This document shows positions 35,428 to 48,339 of a stretch of 64,000 nucleotides of DNA, piece by piece. Position numbers and translations under genes: made by a program. Location: NCBI RefSeq assembly GCF_000090795.2, contig NW_003546311.1, positions 77,370 through 141,369 on the forward strand, written 5' to 3'. This DNA is from Amphimedon queenslandica. Lineage: Eukaryota; Porifera; Demospongiae; Haplosclerida; Niphatidae. Numbering within the stretch: position 1 is the first letter of the stretch; every line of letters begins with the position of its first letter. The notes under the pieces were generated by a model. The model was not told the origin of the DNA. It made no database searches and saw only the letters and a list, made by a program, of their open reading frames with translations.

Positions 35428-38400
35428 ATGGCCGGGGAAATAAAGCGAGCCAGCAGCTCTAGGAAGGAAGGAGGTTCCGATCCTGTCCCAGCCGTCTGCC
35501 GCCGACCAACCACTGATCTCAAGGACGTGCAGGACATTCTCAAATCAGTAGTGAGCTCCAGCGAAGGGTAAGAGAGAGAGAGAGGGGGAGGGAGAGAATG
35601 AAAATAGATAGAAGAAAAGCAACTGTACAAATCCAGCCGTTCAAAATACTCTTGCTAGGTCATTTTATCCTACTAGACTGGGAAGAGAATGAAAATAGAT
35701 AGAAGAAAGTAACTGTACAAATCCAGCCGTTCAAAATACTCTTGCTAGGTCATTTTATCCTACTAGACTGGGAAGAGAATGAAAATAGATAGAAGAAAAG
35801 TAACTGTACAAATCCAGCCGTTCAAAATACTCTTGCTAGGTCATTTTATCCTACTAGACTGGGAAGAGAATGAAAATAGATAGAAGAAAAGTAACTGTAC
35901 AAATCCAGCCGTTCAAAATACTCTTGCTAGGTCATTTTATCCTACTAGACTGGGAAGAGAATGAAAATAGATAGAAGAAAAGTAACTGTACAAATCCAGC
36001 CGTTCAAAATACTCTTGCTAGGTCATTTTATCCTACTAGACTATCCAATTTGTACTAATTACAAATAGGATGGTGTGCTTGTTGAGAAGATACCAGATAT
36101 CCATCTGCAGTCATTAGATATGCTCTGTTGTAGAGGGAGTTTACTTTATGTTGGGTTGTTTTGTGTTTAGTTTTGTGAGCAGACATACTTCAATAAACGA
36201 GGAAGAAGAGAAAATGTCGTCTTCCAACAACCAGTTTAATCCCCCTCCTCCACTCTTGCTCCGTCAAATAACATCGCCTGTTTCATCACAGCCTCCGCCC
36301 ATTTTAAGCGACACTGACCCTCCAGCTCCAGCTCCTCATGAAAAGAGCCCACCTAGCCCAGATGACATTGATGGATCAAGAGGAGTGGAGGCTGGACAAA
36401 GGAAAGGAGCTAAACGTTCACCTTTATATGGAGAGATTATTGTATTGGGGTAAGACCCTGTAATTAGACACAGCTGATGTACATGTACTAGTCAACTTGC
36501 ATCAGTTTCATGTAGTCTCAATGTCTTCATTGTCCCAAAGCATTACCTTGATAACATAACAATACTGATAACATCTACTAGTTATGTCTAAAGAGACGTT
36601 ATTATTGTATTGAATGTATCCCTCTGGGTCTTGTCTTTGTTATTTTTCAAGTTGACTGACATTATACAGAATGAATTATTATCCACATGACTTAGTTGTT
36701 GATTGCTAAACAGAAGATGCTAATCATTTCCTGACTGCTAGTACATTAACATGTCCCTCTTTCCTCTCCCTCTAATTTTAGAACTAATGGCACCCTCCTC
36801 TGTGCTCCTCTTAGTCCTAAAATGTCTCACAGTTTCGTTTTAAAGAAGCAACCAAAGTCTACCGGTGTATCACTGATCGTCAGAAATCCTGGGGTAATTA
36901 GAGAGAGAGAGAGAGAGGGGAGAAAGGGAGGGGGAGAGGGGGGAGAGGAGAGAGAGACCTCGCCTCTCATGGATGCATTTTATTCTCCCGCCTACTCACT
37001 GCCTTGGTTGTAGGAGTGCATAATTATTTATAGTATTTGGAAGCAACAGAAGACTGTTAGTGTCACACCTTTACTAACAATATTTGTCTCATTGTTTTGT
37101 CATACATGTACATGTACATGTAGTTTACATTTACAATCTGTTCTCTCTTAGGATGCTGAATCTCTCTCTCGCGTTCACACCCATACTGTTGCCATGACAA
37201 TGTCAAAGACAAAAACATCAGTTATGGAGTTTGGGCCAGATCCATCAGTCGACATGTTTCAGGTAAAACGAGAAACACTAACCTCGTTTAAGAAATGTCT
37301 TTCTCTTATTTTTACAGATTGGGCGATCTGCTGATTCAGCGATTGATTTTGTCGTTGTTGATACGATAGAAGAGGAAGCTGGGGAGGGAAGGAGAAGAGT
37401 CTTCAACAGCTCCAGTTCTGTTTCTAGATATTCGTGTCGTATTCTTTGTGAGAGAGAACCGCCTTACACAGCAAAGCTATATGCAGCAGCTTTTGATACT
37501 AACAGAAAAATACAACTCTCAGTAATAACTAATGTATTGTTAATTATTATACTGACTGGTGACATGTATCTATCCAAACTACCCGTTTTAATTACTCTCT
37601 TGTTTCTCTTCTCTTGTTAGGCTGCTGCTCCCACCTGGTCCGACAGTGAAACAGGCGCCACTGATGGCCTCACGACTAATGGTGTGACTTTACTGAGACC
37701 ACAGGGTGTGTTTGAGTCAGGGGTGGAGCCTGGTGAGTGGAGAGAGGTGACTGTAATGGGTAACCTCAGAGAGAGGAGACCACTTCGCTCCTCAAGAGAG
37801 CCAGGCCCACCAGTAAGCTATTGGGATTATCCTGTTGATCATCATGATTACAAATATTTATAGATACTAATGGAAACAAATGTCTTGACTGATGGCTGTC
37901 TGATTGACCTCTGTGGGGTGACACTGATGTGGAGGTCAGCAATGGGGCTTGACCATGGACCAGTACGTGAAGCAATACTTGATACTGTTATAATAATACT
38001 GTTGTACTCTTTCTGCTGTAGAGTAACACTTTGATCAGAGACAGACAAACGGCTCTCAATAACATGACCCCACAGTGCCCCGTTAATTTCATGACCCTTC
38101 ACTTTAAAAGTGGACGACTGGTCACTACGCCAGCGACAGAGACTGGCCTTGAAGGTGAAACACTGAGAGAGCCCTGGGTCTACATGAACTGTGGACATGT
38201 TTTCGGTCAGCACAGTTGGAAAGGACTGAAAGATGAGGACAATCATCAGAGAACTTGTCCTTTATGTAGCAAGGTGAGGAAGAGAGAAGGATTTAAAAGT
38301 AGTGGGTCTGTTTTTGGGTGTGTACAACTGTACCTAGTGTTTGCTTGTATATACACTATTTTTATTAGGTCGGTACATACACTAAGTTGGAATTAGGTAA

Positions 38401-38654
38401 CGAGAGAGCTTTTTTCGTGGATGACGGACCACTGACACACACCTTTTCACCTTGTGGCCACGTCACGACAGAAAAAACTGCAAAGTATGTTTTTTAAAAG
38501 TATCAGAAGTACACATAATAATACTCCTTCTTTCTGTAGATATTGGTCTAAGGTGTCTTTGCCTTATCTTGCTAGTCAGTGGATTAGTTGCTGTCCATTC
38601 TGTAGCTCACATCTTTGTCCAACCAAACCACTTGTTAAACTATTCTTCAATTGA
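35428..38654 (+). CDS. Pellino E3 ubiquitin ligase
   Basis: Pellinos add K63-type ubiquitin in Toll/IL-1 receptor-IRAK signalling. Ten phase-consistent exons (35428-35567, 36171-36449, 36782-36893, 37152-37262, 37318-37521, 37621-37812, 37864-37962, 38022-38273, 38369-38484, 38540-38654) give 539 aa, versus about 420 in vertebrates. Residues 1-130 are a Pro/Ser-rich extension. The FHA-like core starts at YGEIIVLG and carries DMFQIGRSADSAIDFVV, SRYSCRILCEREPPYTAKLYAAAFD and TDGLTTNGV. The RING-like C-terminal region has CPVNF, WVYMNCGHVFG, CPLC, FSPCGHV and CCPFC, matching the Pellino Cys/His order. It is tail-to-tail with PNPT1, 105 bp apart. Confidence 0.95.
35594..36042 (+). repeat. Five-copy 91-bp tandem repeat in the first Pellino intron
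   Basis: GAGAATGAAAATAGATAGAA begins at 35594, 35685, 35775, 35866 and 35957, so periods are 90-91 bp. Each unit continues with CAAATCCAGCCGTTCAAAAT and ends CATTTTATCCTACTAGACT. Copies differ by only one or two bases. Confidence 0.96.
36898..36958. repeat. (GA)n/(GGGA)n tract after a splice donor
   Basis: Follows the donor of the Pellino exon ending 36893: GAGAGAGAGA then GGGAGGGGGAGAGG. Confidence 0.8.
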
Positions 38655-38759
38655 TTATATTTATTTATGTTTTATCTGAAAAAAACTAAAATTGCATACA
38701 CACCACCAAGAGATTTTGCTATATTAATTATTATCATTTTCCCAATAAAATTATTATTA

Positions 38760-41700
38760 TTAAAGTCTATCCTTTTTTGTTTTTTTATTCTTTACATGAT
38801 CTTCCCTCCTCTTGATGTCTGTATTGTTCTTTACGGTATTATTCTTCACAGTATCTTTTACATGATCCAAGATGGCTGTCTCGACTACTGATGCACTTCC
38901 TTCATTTTGTCCATCTTCCTTTGGTCGTCTAAAAGGATTAGCAAGCAGTGCTCTACGTGATACACGAATATGTCCTATAGAAAAGAAATCCTAACATCAC
39001 ATGGATAGTACATAATACTTATAAGCAAGAGTGCCAAACCCTAAATAACTATGTTCATAGCTAAGAATAAAAAAGACCTACTGTACATGTAATTTCATTA
39101 GCACATACCAAGTGGATCTCGTCCAAAATATTTAACTGTTATCTCTTGTCCTAGTTGGAGTCCCAGGTCATCAGGGTGAGAGACTAACTTGTGATCCAAT
39201 TGGGCCAAGTAGACCATTGCCCTGTCTAGTGTTGGCATCATTTCAATCAGCACACCTGATGGCTTAATGTTTATTATTCTTGACTTGTACACTGCTCCAA
39301 TTTCTAATTGGGCTCCAAACTCATTAGGGTCAGGGCTGGAGAGGAGTGTATTAATCTTCTCTGTTACTTCGTCCATTACTGATTGTGTTGGAGCAAACAC
39401 AGACATTGTTTCCTCGTCTACTTGCTCTATACTGACGCCTGATGAGAGAGGACGGGAGAAGAGGAGGAGGAGGAGGAGGAGGAGAGAAAGGGATGATAGT
39501 ATATGTACCTGTTTCTTGTATCAATGCCTTTAGTCTATGTCCTCCAGAACCGACTAGCCTATGCCTTCGTGATGAAGGGACTTGTATAATTTCTAAAAAT
39601 AAAAAATAACAATTTTAATTACACTATTACTATATTGATGTCATCATGCTAGGGAAAGTTTGGCTAAGTAATGCTAAAACAATTTCTGAGCATTGGTCAA
39701 AGACCATGCCCCAAACATGTATCATAAACATGTACTTGTGTGTAGGCTGTGCTTACCATATACTGGAGTGTTTGATTTAAGCTGTTGTCTTGGTTCTGAT
39801 TGACAATTGTCCATTTTATCAAGGACTCTGTGTCTGGCATCTTTAATGAGGAGAAGTGAAAGTTAATTTAAAATCAGAAATAGAGTACGGTACCTTTTGA
39901 AAGCATAAACGCATTCTCAATGATTTCATACGATAGTCCCTCGCAGTCTTTTATATCAAGCTAATAATAATAATAATAATATTAACAATAATAATAAAAT
40001 ACTTGAAATGATGTTATTCCATCTCTTGTTCCAGCAACCTTAAAATCCATATAGCCAGCAGCATCTTCTATACCCTACACACACACAGACACACAGTATG
40101 CCTACAGTAACACAGAGCCCATTAGCTTACAGAGAGATCACTTAAAATGGTATAATCAGCTCCGTCCATCATGAGTCCACAAGCCACACCAGCAGCTGGT
40201 TTTGCCATTGGGACTCCTGTATAATACAAATATACAAATTAATATCATAATATGTAAAATATCATAATAATACAAATAATACCACAATATGTACAGAACA
40301 GTTCACCTGCATCAAATAATGCCAGGCTACTGCCACACACTGCAGCCATTGAAGATGAGCCTGGATGAAATAATGATGAATTTAAAAACATGTTAGCTCT
40401 CTCTCCCTTTCTTACCGTTAGAGTCAGTAACCTGTGATGCTACTCTTATAACGAATGGGAAGTCGTTTGGTATGAGCGGCTTTAATCCTCTCTCGGCTAA
40501 CAGGCTGTGACCGATCTCCCTCCTTCCAGTCATTAGGAATGGACCAGTGCTATTAGTAGCAAATGGTGGAAACTACACGTACAGAAATGAGGGGAGGGAC
40601 GCATTCATTATTACTCAATCTTAGCTTTACCTCATAATGGAGCATGAAATTCGATGTCTTCTCAAGACTACACAGAACAATGTTAACATTTGACTCGAGT
40701 TTTGTAAGAGTGTACTTGCCCAATAATAGAAGATATCTTATCAACTTTTGAAGCTGCTTGAAGTGAGTCAAAAGTAACAGTCGAGAGCATCTGCGTCTCT
40801 CCTCTTACAAACGAAGACGAGCCATGCAACTCCTCAAATAAATCCACGTCACACTCAATCGGTCGAAGGTCATTTATACCACGTCCATCACACCTGTACC
40901 AAATATGACCATGGGATGCCTTATAAAGTGGATTGAATTCACCTGATTCTGTCATGCATTACAAGATGGTTCATTGCTTTTTTAGCAGTCGACCAGAAGG
41001 CTAGATCAGCATAGCCGGAATCATCAAGCAATACACTTCTTATGTGAGCCTTTGCTTTATCAAGCAAGGAGAATAACTGATTATCTCGACTAAGCTGAGA
41101 GAGAGAGAGAGAGGGAAAGAGTTAAGGAATATGCTTATCTTAATACTGTCATTCATTACTTTTTTGTGAGAAGTGTTACGTAATATTTCTAATATTCGAT
41201 CATAGCAAAATCTAAAAAAAAAAAAAAAAAATTCTAATTATGGAATTGATTGCTTACTGGTGTACTGTGTACTCTACAGTATCTGATGGTCTTATGAGCT
41301 CTACATCTCTCAATGGTTTCTTACTATGCTTCTTAAGTGATCCGATAACTTTTAATAATGGCTGAACCTAAAATTATCAGTATAATAATCAATCATCATA
41401 TTATCATTAGTGTATAAAAATACTTCTTGGATGCCAAATTGTATAGCATTACAGATCACCTCTTCTGATACTTCATTACCATAGCCTTCCAACATTACTA
41501 AAGGAGGTTTGTAAGGTGTGCAAAGTACATTCAGGCTATAAGCTAACCTATTTTTTCCTTGTTACAACTAATAATGAGATTCAATGGCGAGTCCAAAGCC
41601 TACGATACAAACCCAAAAACAATCTCTCAAATGATCTAAAAGTTGTTCACATCATACTTCTTTAGGTGACATATTTGAGACAAATTTTCTTTTTCCATCA

Positions 41701-42359
41701 ATAATACCGACATGAACTGCAGCTGGAATTAAAAACATACGGCAAATAGTACTACTTCCATTACCACACATTGAATATAACAACTATACTAACACTAAAC
41801 ATCAGGACTAGCTCCTATACAACACTGGACCTACCCACTGGTCCATTCCATGGTATATCAGACAGTGTAAGAGCTGCAGACGCTCCATTGATAGACATTA
41901 TACCAGTGTGGGATAAACCATCACCTTGCAATAGGTTACTTATGATCTATCATGTATTATGCGACTAGTAATAGCTATAGTAGTCATGTGACTATACCTG
42001 TGTGTCGTATGCATAGCCAGGTGGAAACAGAGGTCTGATTGAGCGATCTGAAGAGACAATCATTAATTTAAGGCAATTATGGAGTCACAATAATTTTTTG
42101 AATGGGTAGGGAGGGACCTTACCTATAAATCTACTGGCTAATATCTCTCTGTTTGACGGACGTAATTCTCTTCTGTAGGAATTCTGTGGTATTCTACTCA
42201 CAGCTGATGCTCTGTCCCTGTAATCAACCTAGTTATATAACAATTAATAACAGGATGTGCTCCTGTGGATTATACTCACTGTTAATGGGACTATGTTATA
42301 GGTAGAAGAAGGTCTGGTGCTTGATACTGCTGTTACCATTAGTGATGTATTACCAGACT

Positions 42360-42391
<32 letters not shown>

Positions 42392-42724
42392 TAATAATAC
42401 TGGTAATGACAAAAGTATAATTAATTTGTTACATCTAAATATTTCATAATTCATTTCCCATGCAAGCAAGATTACCTTAACTACAACAGCTCCATCAGCC
42501 AAACGAGCAAACTTTCCAGCAGAAATGGTAGTGTTTCTTTAAAAAATTAACAAGTTAAAAATTATCTCGAAAATTATACAAAAACATATCACGCATTACT
42601 TTCCTCCAACAGTCGTTTCAACAGCAACTCTCCTCTCATGGTGGAGCCATCTACGATGTCTCTGTTCTGGCTTTAACTTTTGCCGAAAAAGAGTAGAACT
42701 GCTTCCTCTAAAAGTGATGTACAT
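38760..42724 (-). CDS. PNPT1: Mitochondrial polyribonucleotide nucleotidyltransferase (PNPase)
   Basis: PNPT1 is a trimeric 3'-5' phosphorolytic RNase of mitochondria that also imports and turns over RNA. Many short exons run from ATG 42724 to TAA 38760. The first exon gives [20 protein letters not shown], a basic presequence. RNase PH domain 1 includes [38 protein letters not shown] and [14 protein letters not shown]. An all-helical linker follows, then RNase PH domain 2 with [60 protein letters not shown] and [20 protein letters not shown] with the catalytic acidic residues. KH has VGSGGHRLK (GXXG); S1 is in exon 39109-39438 ([20 protein letters not shown]). The last exon (38760-38974) adds a basic tail. 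Confidence 0.95.
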
Positions 42725-44086
42725 TAATTACACATGTAAGTTCATGTAAGTTCATGTAACACGAGAATGAGGTGGGCGTGTTTTTAAAACACACGTGGGA
42801 ACATGTGCTCTAATGGGTTTAAACTTTTAATTGGGGCATATATTACCGTAGATCAGGAAATTAGTGTGGTAGAAATTTTTTGAGTTTAAAAATTGTGCTG
42901 TGATTTAATTTTTACTAAATAAGACTGTGTCATGTATTATTAAATGTGGCATGTAATTATATGGGTAATCTAATTTTTTGCAAAATTTTAATCCAGTAAA
43001 ATTAAAATCATAGTAAAAATTTCCAGATAGACGGTATATCCATAAATACATCTGAAATATTCATGTGTATATGTAATTCCTTTAAATCATCACCACATTT
43101 TGGAATTCTTATTAACTAAATATTAATATGGTATACTGATGGCTGCTTGTTTTAATGGACATAAAGGTTGTTGAATCTTCTTTTATTATTTTAATACCTC
43201 TTATTAGACTGTCCTTGACAACATTTTTTGGGCATCATAGAGTGTCATGGTCAGTCATAGTATTACTTTACCTATACTGTAGATTCATGAGAAATGTTGC
43301 TTTACATGGTTCTGGTAACATCTCAGGTAACACTATAATCAAGTTTTGTGTATATTTATCAACATAATATGTACATGCTTTTTTATGGCTACTACCATAG
43401 AGTATACTGAGATTCTTGTATTGTGAGACTAGTGGCATTAGTGCATAATGACATTTGAATAAAAAATAAGTTATTTTAGATGTTTGGCTGTTAATTATTT
43501 AAGCTTGTTTTTATAGGCCAGATACAGTTCATATCCCATGTACTGACTGCACTGGAAGGAGATGAGTGAGTATCTATCACATTCACACACTCACAATGTG
43601 AGTGTGTGAATGTGACAAGTATGTCATGAAAATTATGACAATTTTATTATATCTTGTGCTGCAAAATTTCTCATAATACTAGCACCTACTCTAAATGTCC
43701 ACTATATTGTATTCTATAGCATTTTGTTTGTCAATGATACCATTTTACCCATGTGCAATGCATTGTAATACTAGCTCATGGGAGTTATATAGTTAATATT
43801 TTGAAGAAATAATTTCAAAATGTGCTGACCATGTAAACAGAGCTGGCCTTGCTGTACAAACCTGCTGGTTCAGTTCTGTTTAGTAAATGTTGACACTATC
43901 AAATCAAACTACACTTAATCTTGTTAAAAAACCAAATGTTGCTTGAGTATAGTAGGTGCACTGTAGGTAGACCTTGCGGCTCCTATAATCAACTTATAGG
44001 CTGTGTGAAATACAATAGCTTTATGTATCTATGACAATAATGACAATATTAAAATAGCAAAGTTTTAGCATAATTATAAAGTTTAA
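42725..44086. other. Intergenic region upstream of PNPT1
   Basis: 1.36 kb, AT-rich, between the PNPT1 start and the FReD stop. It contains the 39-bp palindrome (43577-43615) and a weak spliced-looking fragment at 43239-43570 described under findings. I see no supportable gene. Confidence 0.55.
43577..43615. repeat. 39-bp near-perfect palindrome
   Basis: Left arm TCACATTCACACACTCACA (43577-43595), one-base spacer, right arm 43597-43615 is its exact reverse complement: 19 paired bases without a mismatch. It could form a cruciform or RNA hairpin. Confidence 0.97.
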
Positions 44087-45206
44087 TTAATTGTTGTTGT
44101 GGGTTTTCATTTCTGCAAATTTAAGGGAATAATCGAGTCTCCATGGATTCCAGATAATCCCATTCCAGTTTATGATTTGTGAAGTATTTAGATATCGACC
44201 ATTGAGGTGTGAAGTGAAGCAACTAGTATACCACCATGCTCCTTCATGCATATAATTAGCACAATTATCATTAGCGAATTTGTCGTTATCTTGGTCTCTT
44301 GTAGTGAATTTTGCTCCATTATGCCCAGCTAAACCATCTCCAGCTGTGCCAGCATACCCCCCTACAGTTAATGTGTATTTACTTGTACTATTACCAACAC
44401 TAAATGTAGGGTAGTTAGCATAGGCTGTGTACCCCTCAAAGTCTGCCAGGTCCACTCTTAGTGTGTTTGATCCTTCTTTAGTAAGACGATGAATCTTGCT
44501 CAATCCTAACCAGAAATTACCAGTAAGGTTACCAAATCCATTCTCATAGTCAGTCCAGTATCTATAAAAATCAACAGATCCATCTTGTCTCCTCTGAAAT
44601 ACAGTCCATCCACCACCATCAGTCTCCATATCACAGTATACCTGTGATGCAATGTGCAATTGTGCATCATATGAATGCTTTAGCTAACTTCAAATGGAGT
44701 CCCTCCATTGGGATTAACAGTATAAACACCACTTGTAGTTACACCATTTTCAACAGCTCTTACAGTCAGCCTTGAAATCTAATTTTATAGTATCAGAATG
44801 TTTGAACTATTACCGTATATATCTGGTAATTTTGGATCGAGGTTGGCAAATAGTCGCTTAACAAATAAAACCTACTATTTTGAGCCATTATGCACATGTT
44901 CAATGACCCACCAGTCACCAAAATCACTTAAAATTTCCTCCACAAAATTACCAAATATACAGTTGGTTATTTACCTATTTGTGGACAAGCTTGTGCTCTT
45001 ACATTAGGGCATATGATAATAGTCTTCCTTATTCCTTTTCTCATGCGAATAGTCTGTCCTAAGTTTGTACTGTTGCAGCATATCTGCATATACAATGATG
45101 GTTCATGTTTATATCCAGTACAATCAGTAATACGAGATCCTTCAACTTTATCAATAATAGCTATTAAAGACAGCAGCAGCAACATAGAGATGAGCATCAT
45201 TGTCAT
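44087..45206 (-). CDS. Secreted fibrinogen-related protein (FReD lectin-like)
   Basis: Fibrinogen-related domains act as secreted recognition lectins (ficolin, tachylectin, angiopoietin folds). Three phase-0 exons (45003-45206, 44689-44778, 44087-44641) give 282 aa. Residues 1-23 are a signal peptide (MTMMLISMLLLLSLIAIIDK). A short Cys-containing segment follows (DCTGYKHE, MQICCNST), then the FReD from VENGVTTSGVYTVNP: VYCDMETDGGGWTVFQRRQDG, FWLGLSKIHRLT, FTTRDQDNDKFANDNCANY (calcium-loop-like DxDND with the second Cys pair), AWWYTSCFTSHLNG and WNPWRLDYSLKFAEMK. I used the GTAAGA donor at 45001-45002 because it keeps phase; the downstream GTAAAT donor does not. No collagen-like or long coiled region is present. 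Confidence 0.88.
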
Positions 45207-45753
45207 TTTACTATACTGTTTGTGTGTGTCCAATAGGGACTGGAATTTAAATTGTTCACAATCTAATTTTAGATAATATAGTATAATGCATTGTAAGAAA
45301 TCTGCTAAATGTAGCTGCACTGAGATCTATTCTAAGTACTGTACAATCTTCTTCAAATATTGCATTTAGACTTGTGCAATTGCTTTGCTTGCTCATACAT
45401 ATAGACTATAGCTTGCTTAGGCTCGCCCCTTTAATGTTTTACATTCTTCTAGTTATCAATAATTATAAGTCTTTAAGTTTGTCACTCATTGGCTTGATGG
45501 AAAGTTTGGTACTACAAGATGATGAGATAAATCTTGATCCAGCAGTTGATTTAATTGAGCTATAAAACAGAAGCAATGACACCTTTTCGCACCTCTCAAT
45601 CATATCCTACATTTATATGTCTGGAGTAGCTTCTTGACTGGCTTATTGCATTCCTCCTTCTTTTGGGCCTCTTTAACTCTACAGAACACAGCTCCATATT
45701 AAGGAAATAACAGCAATAATAGCTATACATAAACACTTAGCGTGAAACATTAA
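45207..45753. other. Intergenic region between FReD promoter and DDX24 3' end
   Basis: 547 bp holding the FReD upstream region and the DDX24 3' UTR. No gene or repeat seen. Confidence 0.6.
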
Positions 45754-48302
45754 TTATAGATACAACTCCTCATCAAGTATAATATCCATTGCTTCTGCTG
45801 TCTTCTTCAACCAGTTCTGACTATAAGAATCCTTGCGTATTCTACAATGAGACAACATTAAATAAGAGCCAATGCATTCTGCAGGTGGACCTAACCTGTG
45901 ATGATCAACATCAATCTTCTTTGCTAGTTTTAGTCTCTCTCTCAGCGGTTTCAATAATGACAAGTTGATTGGAAAGTTAGGTAAATCATTCTCTATCAAA
46001 TAATAATATCACATGTGATATCACAGTGTGCCAGCCTAATACATGTACCTCTGTTTAAAGTTTGACATATGTTCTTATAGCTCTGAAGATCATCAGGTCC
46101 AATCAGCAATAGACTAGAACCACTAGCAACTCTCCCACGAGCTGTACGACCACTCCTGTGAACATATATCTGAAGAGAGGGACCAATAAAATATTAGTGT
46201 GTAAATCAGCTTTGTTACTTCGGTGCTCTTTGGCACTTGGTAATGAATAATGTGCTCAACTTGAGGTACGTCCAATCCTCTAGCAGCAACATCACTTGCT
46301 AGTAATAAACCATTAGGATCATTTGAATATCTATCCATGCATAAAAACAATATTAAAAACAAGTAAGTGGCGGTATATCAATAGGACCTTTCAAGGTTCT
46401 TAATGCGCTGCCTTTGTTGCATTCGAGCGTGCAGAGGGAGAGGAGAGAATTTCAACAGCTCCAATAAAGACTTTAAACGATTGAGACAATCAAGACTGTT
46501 AGTGAATACTAACACACGGCCAGTGTACATCAGTAGTGCATAATAGAGGTACATATCCTAGGTGTACATGTACAAACTGATGGAGTAATAGGAACATGAA
46601 TAGAAAGACCTTTTCATCCGTGGTGCAGATTATTTTTGATTCTTCAATTCTTTCAACTGTCCCATGCTTATGGGTGAGATCAATTGTGACAGCAGTCTCT
46701 GATAAACCTGCCTTCAAGATGACATTTTCTACATCAAATGAGAGGAAAGCAGGCATAGGGTCAATGACATTATCAATTTTGGTATCATCCAAAATATCTA
46801 ACATAAGAACATGCATTGATTTATGCATCAGAAACTACAGGGACTTTGGCCTGATTTTGGAGCAACTTTAAAATTTCATAAAAAAATCCAACTTTGATCA
46901 GAATCAGTTCAAATTTGATAAACAACATTAGAAGATGCATATGTATCAGGAAAAAATTATAAAAATGAAGAATTCTCTCTTAGCCACTTTTGATGAAATT
47001 TGGCTGAAGACCCTGTACTGTAGTACAGGGACTTTGGCTCAATTTTGGAGCAACTTTAAAAATTCATTAAAAATCCAAATTTAATCGGAATCAGCTCAAA
47101 CTTGAAAAACAACATAAAAACATGTATATGTATCAGGAAAAATTATAAAAATGAAGAATTCTCTTTTAGCCACTTTTGATGAAATTTGGCCAAAGTCCCT
47201 GTACTGTAGTACAGGGACTTTGGCCAGATTTTGAAGCAACTACATGTCAAAAGCATACATGGTTATTTCTTACCAATGCTCTCTTCTCCACTCATCTTGC
47301 TCTTCCTCTTCCTACCAATCTTTCTACGTGGTAGAGTCAGAGTGGCAGAGAACACCATTGTCTGATATTTATCGCTCAGTACTTGAGACGAGAGTCTCTC
47401 TAGAATCAGTGTCAATTCACGAAAGTGTCCCTGCTCAATCATACGGTCAGCCTCATCAATGATTAAAAATCTCAACTGACTGAAATTATTGAGATGAGGA
47501 CATTCCTCCTATATAAATAATAAAGTAAAATTAAATAATGATAATAATATACAGTGGAGACCTCCTTCATCATCTGCCACAATCTTCCAGGAGTACCAAC
47601 GACAATCTCGGGGCATAACTTAAGCAGACGGTCCTGCTTCTCTGATGACATCCCACCCACAACAGCACAAACCTAACAAGAAATAAAACAAAATCTGACG
47701 ACTAGAATATTAGACTGGTAATACTAACAATTGTATAAATAATCAAACTAACTTTAATATTAGTGTAATAAGCAGCTGCCTTGATGTGTTCCACAACCTG
47801 GAGTGCTAGCTCTCGTGTTGGCATTAAAATCAAAGCAACAAGACTTCCATTCCTATACTTTCCTGTTGCACTAGCTTCAGAAGAATCAATGGCAGGTTCT
47901 ATTGCAACAGAGCTCTCCTCAATCATTGACTTAAACATCTCATCAGGTATATCATCCTCGCAATATATCAGCTTGGATTTCTTTGCCATTGATGGTTCCA
48001 ATTCCCAATTATCTTCAGCTGCCTCATTCTCAGGATTAGATTCTTCATTCTCATACTCGGATTCTTCATTCTCATTCTTGTCAAGCTCAGTCTCACTCCA
48101 GTCTTCATCAAAGTCAGTACTGATGGTCACTTGATTTAAGTCAATGATGCCATCAGAATCAGGTTGTTCCTCTTGAACTTTGTTCTTGTGACTTTTCAAG
48201 ACTTTATTAGTAGGAACATGATGGGTCTGCTGTCTGTTGGTTAGTATGTAGTTTAATACTGGAAGGCCAAATGCTAGCGTCTTACCAGATCCCTAATAGA
48301 TG

Positions 48303-48339
<37 letters not shown>

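Noticed and set aside
35594-36042. Regular repeats that might be a CRISPR array
   Set aside because: Units are contiguous 91-bp copies with no variable spacers, in a eukaryotic intron.
43155-43367. 70-codon ORF MDIKVVESSFIILIP..
   Set aside because: Hydrophobic AT-rich composition, no signature; only a splice-like fragment inside it is kept as a weak finding.
47781-48134. 117-codon Ser-rich + strand ORF
   Set aside because: Antisense shadow of the acidic DDX24 insertion (Glu/Asp codons read as Ser/Phe).
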